Below, in pieces: positions 24,748 to 33,315 of a stretch of 64,000 nt of DNA. The stretch covers positions 1 through 64,000 of the forward strand of contig NZ_JAMXMB010000020.1 in NCBI RefSeq assembly GCF_024055635.1. The letters are read 5' to 3'. The notes beneath the pieces are model-generated. The model did not search any database and had not been told where the DNA came from. It saw only the letters and a program-made list of their open reading frames with translations. The DNA comes from Microbacterium yannicii. GTDB taxonomy: Bacteria; Actinomycetota; Actinomycetes; Actinomycetales; Microbacteriaceae. Every line of letters begins with the position of its first letter. The stretch's first letter is position 1. The translations under genes were made by a program, and so were the position numbers.

Positions 24748-25841
24748 CCCGCGTGGGAACCGACGTCAAGTTCACCGATGGCAGGAGCGGATGGGGCGAC
24801 CCCCTCCAGACTCTCCGCGCCGTCGCCGCCATGGGGCTCGAGGGCGTCAACGTGCGCACCCTCGACGAGATCGCGCCGACCCTCGACCCGGGGTTCCTCC
24901 GCGACTTCGCGCAGCTCGCCGACGAGCTCGGCCTCTACGTCGAGATGGGAGTCGGCAAGGTCAACCCGTACATGACCTCGGAGCTGCCGCGGGTGCGGGA
25001 CCTCGGGGAGGGGAGCTACCTCGCGGGCATGGAGCGGATGATCCGCACGTGCGCCGAGTTCGGCTGGACCGAGACCTGGACGGCGGTCGGCGGCTACAAG
25101 CCCTACCCCGGCATCTTCTTCACCGACCGCTTCCGCACCGACGCCGACTGGGCCGACCAGCTGGCCGCGACGGAGCGATTCCTGCAGCGACTGGCGCCGG
25201 TGCTCCGTGAGACGGGGGTGCGACTCAACCTCGAGACGCACGAGGAGATCACCACGTTCGAGCTGCTGCGGCTCATCGACGCGGTCGGCGAGGACGTGCT
25301 CGGCGTGTGCCTCGATCCTGCCAACCTCGCTGTGCGGGCCGAGGTCCCGCTCGAGGGGATCGCCCGCATCGCTCCCCACGTGCGCACGACCCAACTCCGC
25401 GACGCCGCGCTCTGGCGCACCGCGGAGGGGCTGTCGCGCTTCATCGCCCCCTGCGGTGAGGGGGTCATCGACTGGGATGCCGCGCTCGACCTCGTCCTCG
25501 CGGAGAACCCGTCGATCAACCTCACGATCGAGCCGATCGGCGTCGTCCGCGCCGAGATGAAGCTGCACGTGGCCGACCCGACGTGGCGGGCGGGGCATCC
25601 CGACCTCACCGACGAAGCGCTGCAGAGCCTCGATGCGCTGGCCGTCGCTTACGAGGCGCGCGCCGCCGCCGGCGACGCAGAGTCGCTCGCGCAGCTGCGG
25701 GCGCTGCGGCCCGACAGCGAGCTCGAGCAGTTCCTGCTGCGCTGCGCCGCCCACCTGCGCGCGACCCTCGCCGCACGCACGACCCCCGCCATGTCCGCGG
25801 CTGCCGCGCGATCCGCGGCCGTCCCCGTGCCGACCCGATGA
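24744..25841 (+). CDS. sugar phosphate isomerase/epimerase-like TIM barrel protein 1
   Basis: 365 aa of the AP-endonuclease-2/xylose-isomerase-like barrel. Candidate metal ligands are Glu in LNLETHEEI, the Asp in LDPAN and a late Glu in LTIEPIGV. The position that normally supplies a His in H-x-(K/R)-D is Gln217 (TTQLRDAAL); the paralogue three genes on keeps His218 there. The C-terminal 90 residues form an extra helical region, present in both paralogues. The family covers isomerases, epimerases, dehydratases and cleavage enzymes, so the reaction cannot be assigned. Overlaps the preceding ATPase (ATGA). Confidence 0.8.
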   Translation: MTRVGTDVKFTDGRSGWGDPLQTLRAVAAMGLEGVNVRTLDEIAPTLDPGFLRDFAQLADELGLYVEMGVGKVNPYMTSELPRVRDLGEGSYLAGMERMIRTCAEFGWTETWTAVGGYKPYPGIFFTDRFRTDADWADQLAATERFLQRLAPVLRETGVRLNLETHEEITTFELLRLIDAVGEDVLGVCLDPANLAVRAEVPLEGIARIAPHVRTTQLRDAALWRTAEGLSRFIAPCGEGVIDWDAALDLVLAENPSINLTIEPIGVVRAEMKLHVADPTWRAGHPDLTDEALQSLDALAVAYEARAAAGDAESLAQLRALRPDSELEQFLLRCAAHLRATLAARTTPAMSAAAARSAAVPVPTR

Positions 25842-25855
25842 CCGAAGGAGCCCAC

Positions 25856-27295
25856 ATGACCCTCACCCATGCCACTGCCGCGCTCTCCGAACTGGCTGCC
25901 GCCGTTTCGTGCGAGGTCGTGTATCCCGACCACCCCGACTACGACCTCCTGCGCCGCGTCTGGAACGCCGACATCGACCGGCTCCCCGCCGCCATCGTGC
26001 GATGCCGCGATGCGCAGGACGTGTCGGACGCGCTGCGCTGGTGCGTCGGCAACGAGGTGCCCGTCACCGTGCGCGGCGGCGGCCACAACCTCGCCGGCAC
26101 CGCGGTCGCCGACGGCGCGGTGCTCATCGACACGGCGCTGCTCGACGGGATCGCGTTCGACCTCGGGGCAGGCACGGCCACGGTCGGGGCGGGATGCCGG
26201 TGGGGCGACGTCGACCGCGCCGCCCAGCCGTACGACCTCGCCGTTCCCGCCGGCGTCGTCTCGCACACCGGTGTCGCCGGGCTCACGCTCGGCGGCGGCT
26301 TCGGCTACCTGGCGCGGATGCACGGCGCGACCGTCGATCACGTCGTCGAGATCGAGGTGGTCGTCGCGGACGGCCGCATCCTGACCGCGAACGCCGACGA
26401 GAATCCCGACCTGTTCTGGGCGCTCAAGGGCGCGGGTCACAACTTCGGGATCGCGACGCGGTTCACCTTCCGCACGGTCCCGCTCCCGGGGCTCGCGACG
26501 GTGCGTCAGGCGCTCTTCCCCGCATCCGACCGCGCCGCGATCATGCGGCATTTCCGGGAGTGGGGTCTCGACGCCCCCGCCAACATCGGCACCTACCTGC
26601 GGCTGCTCCGGGCCCCCGAGTACTGGTCGCAGATCCCCGCAGAGCACCGCGGGCGGCCGATCCTGTCGCTGGCGACCGTCTTCTACGGCGACCCGGCCGA
26701 CGAGCCGGCGGCCACGGCGGGGATGTTCGCGCTCGGCGCCCCGATCTACGAGAGCCTGCGCACGATGCCGCACGTGACGCTGCAGCACGCGACCGACGAC
26801 GAGTTCCGCTACGGCATCTCGCACTACTGGAAGCATCTGTTCCTGCAGGACTTCTCGGATGCCGCGATCGACACCGTGATCGAGATGAGCGACGCCTACA
26901 CGGGGCGCGCCCTCAACTCGAGCGCGCACATCGCCCATCAGGTGATGTGCCCCTTCGAGATCATCGCCGGCAGGCGCACGCCGCGGGACTCGTCGAACGA
27001 TTCGACGGCCGGCGTCGGCGCCCCGTTCGGCGCCAACATCGGGGCGGACTGGGAGTATCCCGGCGAGAAGGCGCCGCTCGTCGCGTGGGCCAAGCGGTTC
27101 GACGAGGCGCTCGCGCCCTACAAGGCCGGGACGTACATCAACTTCACCTCGGTCGCCGGCGATGAGGCGGTCGCGAGGGCCGTGTACGGCGCCAAGTACG
27201 AGCGTCTCGTGGCAGTCAAGCGCGCCTACGACCCGGCGAATGTCTTCTCGCGCGGTCTTGTCGACCTGAGCCCGACCGCGGGGGAGCTCGGATGA
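25856..27295 (+). CDS. FAD-dependent oxidoreductase, berberine-bridge (BBE) type
   Basis: 479 aa. The ATG at 25856 is preferred because GAAGGAG (25843-25849) precedes it; an ATG at 25838 overlapping the previous stop is possible. The PCMH FAD domain has VRGGGHN, with His77 at the position of covalent 8-alpha-histidyl flavin linkage, and GVAGLTLGGGFGYLARMHG. The cysteine used for the second (6-S-cysteinyl) link in bicovalent members is absent. The BBE C-terminal motif YERLVAVKRAYDPANVF is clear. Such enzymes oxidise alcohols, amines or C-N bonds (6-hydroxynicotine oxidase, sugar oxidases) using oxygen. No signal peptide, so cytoplasmic. It sits between the two TIM-barrel paralogues. Confidence 0.9.
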   Translation: MTLTHATAALSELAAAVSCEVVYPDHPDYDLLRRVWNADIDRLPAAIVRCRDAQDVSDALRWCVGNEVPVTVRGGGHNLAGTAVADGAVLIDTALLDGIAFDLGAGTATVGAGCRWGDVDRAAQPYDLAVPAGVVSHTGVAGLTLGGGFGYLARMHGATVDHVVEIEVVVADGRILTANADENPDLFWALKGAGHNFGIATRFTFRTVPLPGLATVRQALFPASDRAAIMRHFREWGLDAPANIGTYLRLLRAPEYWSQIPAEHRGRPILSLATVFYGDPADEPAATAGMFALGAPIYESLRTMPHVTLQHATDDEFRYGISHYWKHLFLQDFSDAAIDTVIEMSDAYTGRALNSSAHIAHQVMCPFEIIAGRRTPRDSSNDSTAGVGAPFGANIGADWEYPGEKAPLVAWAKRFDEALAPYKAGTYINFTSVAGDEAVARAVYGAKYERLVAVKRAYDPANVFSRGLVDLSPTAGELG

Positions 27296-28353
27296 TCCGC
27301 CGCGTCGGCACCGACACCAGCAAGTTCCCGGGGGCTGCCGATCTCGGCGCCATCGGCACCCTCGAGCAGGTCGCCGCGCTCGGGCTCGAGGGCGCGTTCT
27401 TCCGCTCGGCGTTCGCGCTGAGCCCGACGCTCGATGCCGGCGAGCTGTCGGAGGTGACGGATGCCGCCGCCGACCTCGGACTGTACCTCGAGGTCGGCGT
27501 CGCCAAGGTCAACCCGTTCGCGACGCCGGAGGCGCCTGAGATCCGCCGCCTGGGCGAGGGGGACTACCTGCTCGGCATGGAGCGGATCATCCGCGCCGTG
27601 ACCGCGGCGGGCATCACGGAGCTCTGGACCGCGACCGCGAACTACCAGTTCCGCATCCGCGGCCTCTACGCCTGCGACCGGTTCCGCACGGACGTGGACT
27701 GGGCCGATCAGCTGGCCGCCACGGCCAAGGTGCTCGAGCGGCTTGCTCCGCTGCTGCGCGAGACCGGCGCCCACCTCAACATCGAGACCCACGAGGAGAT
27801 CAGCTCGTTCGAGGTGGTGCGCCTGGTCGAGACGGCGGGACCCGACGCCTTCGGCATCACGTTCGACACCGCCAACGTCCTGGTGCGCGGCGAGGACCCT
27901 GTGGCCGCCGCGCGCCGCGTCGCGCCCTACACACGCTCGACGCACGTGCGCGACGTCGCCCTGCATCGCACCGACGACGGCATCGGCCGCTTCCTCGCCC
28001 CGGTGGGCAAGGGAGTCATCGACTGGGGAGCGCTCCTCGACGAGCTCGACCGGGGCGGCGCGACGGCCAACCTGTCGATCGAAGGCGTCATCGGGATGAA
28101 CGCGGAGATGCCGCTGTACGTCGACGACCCGCGCTGGTGGGCGGGGCATCCCGATCTCACGGCCGACGAGTTCGCGGTCGTCGAAGGCCACACCGCCCGC
28201 TATGAGGAGCGCGCGCGGGCCGGCACGGCTCCCGGGCTCGATGACCTCCGTGCCCGCGTCGATTCCGACGAGGCGCTCGCCTTCATCACCGACAGTGCGG
28301 CCGCGCTGCGTGCCGCGCTCGCCGCCCGCGTCCCGACATCCACCGCGGCCTGA
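27292..28353 (+). CDS. sugar phosphate isomerase/epimerase-like TIM barrel protein 2
   Basis: 353 aa, ATGA overlap with the FAD oxidase. Clearly a paralogue of the barrel at 24744: shared stretches include RLGEGDYLLGMERIIR, DRFRTDVDWADQLAAT, LNIETHEEISSFE and GKGVIDW. Here the full ligand set looks intact: Glu in IETHEE, Asp in FDTANV, His218 in STHVRDVAL and Glu in LSIEGVIG. A 30-base gap with GAGGAG separates it from the M24 gene. Two related but divergent copies in one operon suggest either two successive isomerisations or a heteromeric enzyme. Confidence 0.82.
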   Translation: MIRRVGTDTSKFPGAADLGAIGTLEQVAALGLEGAFFRSAFALSPTLDAGELSEVTDAAADLGLYLEVGVAKVNPFATPEAPEIRRLGEGDYLLGMERIIRAVTAAGITELWTATANYQFRIRGLYACDRFRTDVDWADQLAATAKVLERLAPLLRETGAHLNIETHEEISSFEVVRLVETAGPDAFGITFDTANVLVRGEDPVAAARRVAPYTRSTHVRDVALHRTDDGIGRFLAPVGKGVIDWGALLDELDRGGATANLSIEGVIGMNAEMPLYVDDPRWWAGHPDLTADEFAVVEGHTARYEERARAGTAPGLDDLRARVDSDEALAFITDSAAALRAALAARVPTSTAA

Positions 28354-28383
28354 GCCGCATCCGACCACTCCGAGGAGCCGAAC

Positions 28384-29649
28384 ATGACCCTGACCATCGT
28401 CCCCAACTCCGTCGCCGTAGACAGCGACTACTTTCCCACCCTGACCCTCGCCGAACGCGACCGCCGCTGGGCGAACGTGCGTGCGTTCCTGTCCACACAG
28501 GGGATCGACGCCCTCGTGATCTTCGGCCAGGGGCGCAACGCCAATGACTCGTATCTGACCAACGAGGAGTCCCACGCGACGGTGCTCTTCACCCCCACCG
28601 AAGAGCCGCTCATGCTGGTCGGTGACGTGCCGATCAACCGCTACGACGGCGCCGGCGCGCGCTACGAGCGCTGGACCGACAGCTGGCTGCACGGCAACCC
28701 GATCGGCAACCTCACCGCAGTGCTCAAGGAGCGGTCGCTGGATGCGGCCACGATCGGCGTCGTGGGGCTCACCAGCCGAGCTGTCGGGCAATGGAACGGC
28801 GTCATCCCGTTCCGCACGTGGACGAACGTGCTGGCCGCCCTTCCGAAGGTCACCTGGGTGGACGTGGCCGACGCGTTCGAGACGCTCACGCAGTTCAAGA
28901 GCGCCGAGGAGCAGGAGATGATCCGCAAGGCCGCCGCCATCGGCGAGGCCGCCTGCGCCGCCTACGTCGAGGCCACCCGGGTCGGCGTGCGCGAGAGCGT
29001 CGTGACGGCTGCGGCGATCAACGCCATCGTCGCGGCCGGGGGATGGATGCGCGCGCCTTTCATCCTCGAGCGTGCCGGCTCGCATCGCTTCGGCTGGGGA
29101 CAGCCGGAGTGGTTCGGCATGGGCGGAGCCCCGTACATCCTGGAGGCGGGCGACAGCATCGCCTCCGAGATCTTCGCGTACTACGGCGGATTCGAGTCGC
29201 AGCAGCAGATCGACGTCGTCCTGGGCGAGCCGGACCGCCTGCTGCGTGAACTCGAGGACGTGTGCCTGGAGTCGTACCACGCCGGCATCGCGGCGCTGCG
29301 TCCCGGCATGCGCTTCGCGGAACTCGCCGAGATCATGGACGAGCCGCTCAAGCGCTCGAAGACGTGGAACACCGGGCCGATGGTTCAGACGGTGTCGGGC
29401 GTGCTCTACAACTCCGCGACGCGCATCGATCCGAGCGTCGACCCGGCGCTCGGGCACCTGCCCAAACTCCCGTCGGGTGTGGCGCTGGACGGCGACTTCG
29501 AGATCGGCGAGGGCGTTGCGTTCGCCTTCGAGCCGAACGCCCTCCGCGACGGAAAGCGCGTCTGCATCGGCGGCACCGTCATGCTGACCGACCGTGGCAT
29601 CGAAGAGCTCAACACCATCCCCAACCGTCTCGTGTCGGTCGACGCATGA
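28384..29649 (+). CDS. M24 family pita-bread protein, creatinase-like (no metal ligands)
   Basis: 421 aa. An N-terminal creatinase domain (about 20-165, ERDRRWANVRAFLSTQGIDALVIFGQGRN) is followed by a pita-bread domain (about 185-415). In aminopeptidase P and Met-aminopeptidases two Asp, a His and two Glu bind metals. Here the Asp positions read Glu262 (GDSIASEIF) and Gln273 (GGFESQQ), the His motif is replaced by NTGPMVQTVSG, and one Glu is Gly. It is therefore probably not a metallopeptidase. Creatinase, which cleaves creatine without metal, shows a similar loss. The GSHRFGWGQP segment offers a possible catalytic His. With an amidase next door, C-N bond hydrolysis on a small guanidino- or amide-like molecule is plausible but unproven. 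Confidence 0.8.
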   Translation: MTLTIVPNSVAVDSDYFPTLTLAERDRRWANVRAFLSTQGIDALVIFGQGRNANDSYLTNEESHATVLFTPTEEPLMLVGDVPINRYDGAGARYERWTDSWLHGNPIGNLTAVLKERSLDAATIGVVGLTSRAVGQWNGVIPFRTWTNVLAALPKVTWVDVADAFETLTQFKSAEEQEMIRKAAAIGEAACAAYVEATRVGVRESVVTAAAINAIVAAGGWMRAPFILERAGSHRFGWGQPEWFGMGGAPYILEAGDSIASEIFAYYGGFESQQQIDVVLGEPDRLLRELEDVCLESYHAGIAALRPGMRFAELAEIMDEPLKRSKTWNTGPMVQTVSGVLYNSATRIDPSVDPALGHLPKLPSGVALDGDFEIGEGVAFAFEPNALRDGKRVCIGGTVMLTDRGIEELNTIPNRLVSVDA

Positions 29650-30902
29650 GCGCCGTCGTCCCTTCGACGGAGGCGGCCGCGGCCACCGGCGCCCTCCGCG
29701 TCGGGCCGGCGATGCTCGCACAGGGTGCGGCGACCGGCCCGCTCGCCGGCACGGTCACCGTCACCAAGGATCTGTTCGAGATCGCCGGCCAGCGCATCGC
29801 TGCGGGAAACCCCGACTGGCTCGCCGATGCGGAGGTGGCGACGAGCAACGCGGCTGCCGTGCAGCGCTGGGTCGACGCCGGGGCGAGTGTCGTCGGCATC
29901 TCGCACAGCGACGAGCTCGCGTTCAGCCTGTCGGGCACCAACGTGCACTACGGCACCCCGCGCAACCCGCACGATCCGGACCGCATCCCCGGCGGCTCGT
30001 CCAGCGGCTCGGCGGCCGCGGTCGCCGCGGGGCTCGTCGACTACGCGCTGGCGACCGACACCGGCGGATCGACCCGCGTGCCCGCCTCGTACTGCGGCAT
30101 CTTCGGCATCCGCACGACGCACGGCCGCGTGCCCACCGCGGGCCTGGTGCCGCTCGTGCCCCGCTTCGACACCGTCGGGGTGCTCGCCGCCACCGGCGAC
30201 GACCTCGAGCGTGCGACGCGGGTGCTGCTGGGCTCCGCACCTGTGCCCGAGGCCGCGCCCGCGGTGACGCGCATCGTGCTCGCACAGGACGTGCTGGCCC
30301 TCGCCGACCCCGACGCGGCCGACGCCGTCGTGGCGGCCGTCGATCGGCTTGCGGCGCAGCTGGGGGCGGAGCGCACCGTCGTCGACCTCGCCGGCCCGGA
30401 GACCCTGGGTCGCTGGCGCGGGGCGTTCATGGCGCGTCAGCTCCCCGAGATCTGGCGTACCCACGGCGAGTGGGTCACGGCGCGGGAGCCGGCCTTCGGC
30501 CCCGGCATCACCGCGCGTATGAACGACGCTCGTAGCGCCCCGACCGACGCGATGCATCTCGCGGACGAGGCGCGCGACGAGATCCGCGCGCGCCTCGCGG
30601 AGATCCTCCCGGAAGGTGCGGTCCTCGCGTTCGCCGCGGCATCCGGTCCGGCGCCTCTCATCGAGCTGGATGCCGCGGCGAAGGGATCGCTCCGCGGTCG
30701 GACGATCGCCATGACGTGCATCGCGGGGCTGGCGGGTCTGCCCGCCGTCTCGCTGCCGCTCGCCGAGCTCGATGGGCTCCCGGTGGGCGTCTGCCTCGTC
30801 GGCCGCCCCGGCGACGACGAGCTGCTGCTGGCGGCCGCACGCTCCGCCGATGCGCTGACCGGCGCGCGCGCATCGAGCGCGGTGCCGGCGACGACGGCAT
30901 GA
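29646..30902 (+). CDS. amidase signature family amidohydrolase
   Basis: 418 aa, ATGA overlap with the M24 gene. The Ser-cisSer-Lys triad is visible: Lys41 (VTKDLFE), the cis-Ser around Ser118 in PGGSSSGSAAAVAAG, and nucleophile Ser142 in DTGGSTRVPA. Members hydrolyse primary amides, allophanate or short acyl-amides to acid plus ammonia. The length is at the short end of the family, as in AtzF-type cores and small-molecule amidases. It could release ammonium from the product of the upstream steps. No signal peptide. Confidence 0.9.
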   Translation: MSAVVPSTEAAAATGALRVGPAMLAQGAATGPLAGTVTVTKDLFEIAGQRIAAGNPDWLADAEVATSNAAAVQRWVDAGASVVGISHSDELAFSLSGTNVHYGTPRNPHDPDRIPGGSSSGSAAAVAAGLVDYALATDTGGSTRVPASYCGIFGIRTTHGRVPTAGLVPLVPRFDTVGVLAATGDDLERATRVLLGSAPVPEAAPAVTRIVLAQDVLALADPDAADAVVAAVDRLAAQLGAERTVVDLAGPETLGRWRGAFMARQLPEIWRTHGEWVTAREPAFGPGITARMNDARSAPTDAMHLADEARDEIRARLAEILPEGAVLAFAAASGPAPLIELDAAAKGSLRGRTIAMTCIAGLAGLPAVSLPLAELDGLPVGVCLVGRPGDDELLLAAARSADALTGARASSAVPATTA

Positions 30903-32245
30903 GCACCGACGCGCGCACCGGCGCACTCGTGCTGTCGCGCGCGTCGGTGCGCGACGCGGACGGGCTCGTCGACATCCTGCTGGAGGACGGTCGCATCTCC
31001 GGCATCGCGCCCGCGGGCCAGGGGATGGTTCCGCCCTCCGCCGAGATCGTGGACGTCGGCGGGTGCGTCGTCGCGCCGGCGTTCTCGGAGCCCCACCTCC
31101 ATCTCGACAAGGCGCTGCTCGGCGGCCCGTCCCGCGGCGGCGCGCTCGATGCGGCGATCGCCTACACCGCCGGGCGCAAGCGCGACTTCACCCACGCGGA
31201 TGTCGAGGGGCGGGCCGAGCGCGTCCTGGGGGCGGCGCTGCGAGCGGGTACCACCGCGATCCGGGCGCAGACGGAGGTCGACCCGACCGTCGGCCTCCTG
31301 AGCGTGGAGGTCATGCACGACCTCGCCGCGCGGCACCGGGACTGGCTCGACCTGCAGATCGCCGTGTTCCCGCAGGAGGGCATCCGGTCCCGCCCCGGCA
31401 CCCTCGCGCTCATGCACGAGGCGCTGCAGCTGCCGGGCACGGTCGTCGGCGGCTGTCCGTACACGGAGGCCGATGTCGCGGATGCGCGGGCGCACGTCGA
31501 CACCGTGCTCGACCTCGCGGTCGAGTTCGGGACGCTCGCCGACCTTCATCTCGACCTCGCAGACGACGCGACCGATGAGCGCTTCGCGCTCGCCGAATAC
31601 GTGGCCCGGGCGACGGCGGCCCGGGGACTGCACGGGCGGGTCGCGATCGGCCACGTCACGACGCTGGGCGCGCTCGAGCCCGACCGGCGCGCGCGCACGC
31701 TCGACGCGCTGGCCGGCGCCGGCGTGGCAGTGGTGGTGCTTCCGGCCACCGACTTGTACCTCGTCGGCCGCAACGATCGGAGGTCGGTCCGCCGTGGCGT
31801 CGCGCCTATCGGGGAGCTGCGGCGACACGGCGTGCGCACGGCCGTGTCGTCCAACAACATCCGCAACGCCTTCACCCCGACGGGGACCGCGGATCCGCTG
31901 GACATGGCCTTGCTCCTCGGGCGCGTGACGTTCGCCTCGGATCCGTCCGACTTCGCGGCCCTCCACCGTGCCGTGACCACGGATGCCGCAGGGGTCATGG
32001 GATCCGAGCGGGCGCGTGGCCTGGCCGTCGGCGCGCCCGCCGAGCTCGTGGTGCTCGACACGCACGATGCGGAGTCCGTGGTGGTCGACCAGCCGGCGCG
32101 CCGGCTCGTCATCGCTCGGGGGCGCATCGTCTACACCTCGGCGGTATCGGAGCGATTCCACGGGACGGCCGCCGATCACTTCGACGCTCAGACGGCAAAG
32201 GGCTTCGGCGAGGCGCGGCGCGCGGAGCACGTCCACGGCGTCTGA
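30899..32245 (+). CDS. CodA/AtzC-like amidohydrolase paralogue with altered metal site
   Basis: 448 aa, last gene of the operon, ATGA overlap with the amidase. Related to the amidohydrolase at 18013 (SEPHLHLDKALLG, FPQEGIRSRPGT, GHVTTLG). His66, His68 and His217 are kept. The position of the CodA metal/catalytic Asp reads Asn319 (SSNNIRNAFTPTG, against SGSDNIRDAWWPFG in the first copy), and the acid/base position after His217 is Leu220. It may be inactive, may use a single-metal mechanism, or may have changed chemistry. The rest of the barrel is well kept, so it does not look like a decaying pseudogene. Confidence 0.8.
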   Translation: MSTDARTGALVLSRASVRDADGLVDILLEDGRISGIAPAGQGMVPPSAEIVDVGGCVVAPAFSEPHLHLDKALLGGPSRGGALDAAIAYTAGRKRDFTHADVEGRAERVLGAALRAGTTAIRAQTEVDPTVGLLSVEVMHDLAARHRDWLDLQIAVFPQEGIRSRPGTLALMHEALQLPGTVVGGCPYTEADVADARAHVDTVLDLAVEFGTLADLHLDLADDATDERFALAEYVARATAARGLHGRVAIGHVTTLGALEPDRRARTLDALAGAGVAVVVLPATDLYLVGRNDRRSVRRGVAPIGELRRHGVRTAVSSNNIRNAFTPTGTADPLDMALLLGRVTFASDPSDFAALHRAVTTDAAGVMGSERARGLAVGAPAELVVLDTHDAESVVVDQPARRLVIARGRIVYTSAVSERFHGTAADHFDAQTAKGFGEARRAEHVHGV

Positions 32246-32254
32246 TCGGGATCT

Positions 32255-32287
32255 GCGCCGCCCCGGACCGATGGGTGGGGCCGGCGC
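32255..32287. terminator. bidirectional terminator after the catabolic operon
   Basis: GCGCCGCCCC pairs with GGGGCCGGCGC (one bulged base) around a 12-base loop, between the convergent amidohydrolase and methyltransferase genes. Confidence 0.65.
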
Positions 32288-32292
32288 GCCCC

Positions 32293-33198
32293 TCACCGAT
32301 CGGCGAGCTGCCCGCTCACGAACCCGCCGCGCTGCGACGGCTCCGACGACGCGGACGCGGGCGGCTCGTCGTTGCGGTCGATGCGCAGGGGCCGGTCGTA
32401 TCGGCGCTCCAGATCGCCCACGTCGACCTCCTCCACCATCCAGCCCGCGGCGCGGAGCACCGCAGCGGGATCGGGCGGATCGGTGCGCGCGAGCAGTTCG
32501 TCGAAGGGGATGCCGGTGGCCAGCGAGAACGTCTCGAGCCGTTCCCGCGTCTCGGGGGTGTCGGTCAGTGCCGGTGCCCGCTCGATCACGGCTCGGGAGC
32601 CGGGGGCGGACAGCGCGATGATGTCGTCGAGGAGCGCCGACTGATCGTGCGCGCTGAGGTAGGGGAGGAGTCCCTCGAGCACCCAGTGCGTCGGATGATC
32701 GGGGCGGAGACCGGCTCGGACGATCGCCGACGCCCAGGGCGCGGTGACGTCGGCGGCCAGAGCCGTGCGGTCCGCGGTCGGCGTCGCACCCGCGGCATCC
32801 ATCGTCCTGTCGAGGAACTCGACCACGGCGGGGGAGTCGAGCTCGAACACGCGGGTGCCGACCGGCCAGTCCAGCCGCCACGACCTGGTGTCGAGGCCGC
32901 TGCCGAGGACGACGACCTGCGACACCCCGCCGGCGCGCAACTCGTCGTCGATGAACCGCGTGCGCAGGCCGATGTACATCGCGCCCAGCAGCATCGAGTG
33001 CTCCACGGCAGGCGCGTCCCCCAGGTCGACCGGCCAGCGCTCGGGAAACGGCACCGCGACGCCTGACTCCCGCACGAGCGTGGCCGCCCACGGGTCTTGG
33101 ACGAGCGCGTCGGGGCGATCGGACTCGAGCGCACGGGCTGCGGCGACCGCGACGGCGGTCACTCCTACTCCTTCTACGGACACGCGGTCCATCCTCAT
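32293..33198 (-). CDS. class I SAM-dependent methyltransferase (LCMT-like)
   Basis: 301 aa from the ATG at 33198 (an ATG at 33192 is the alternative). The leucine carboxyl methyltransferase-like group is recognisable: GVTAVAVAAARALESDRPDALVQDPWA at the N-terminus, the SAM-binding VVVLGSGLDTRSWRL near residue 95, FELDSPAVVEFLDR, and HWVLEGLLPYLSAHDQSALLDDI. In actinobacteria this family is large and often makes O-methylations in lipid or secondary metabolism; the substrate here is unknown. Divergent from the GH65 gene across 117 bases. Confidence 0.87.
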   Translation of the reverse strand: MRMDRVSVEGVGVTAVAVAAARALESDRPDALVQDPWAATLVRESGVAVPFPERWPVDLGDAPAVEHSMLLGAMYIGLRTRFIDDELRAGGVSQVVVLGSGLDTRSWRLDWPVGTRVFELDSPAVVEFLDRTMDAAGATPTADRTALAADVTAPWASAIVRAGLRPDHPTHWVLEGLLPYLSAHDQSALLDDIIALSAPGSRAVIERAPALTDTPETRERLETFSLATGIPFDELLARTDPPDPAAVLRAAGWMVEEVDVGDLERRYDRPLRIDRNDEPPASASSEPSQRGGFVSGQLADR

Positions 33199-33315
33199 AC
33201 CGGCGGAAGGGGCAGACCCGCCGGATTCGCTGACGGCGCAACCCGGGCGATACCGGGCCGTCGCGCTGATTGCAAGGCCTTCGCGAGCCCCGCGGCCTAC
33301 CCGCAGACTGGCCGT

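Noticed and set aside
30437..33241. Long minus-strand open frame opposite the amidase and second amidohydrolase
   Set aside because: Shadow frame; the plus-strand genes have full family motifs and ATGA coupling.
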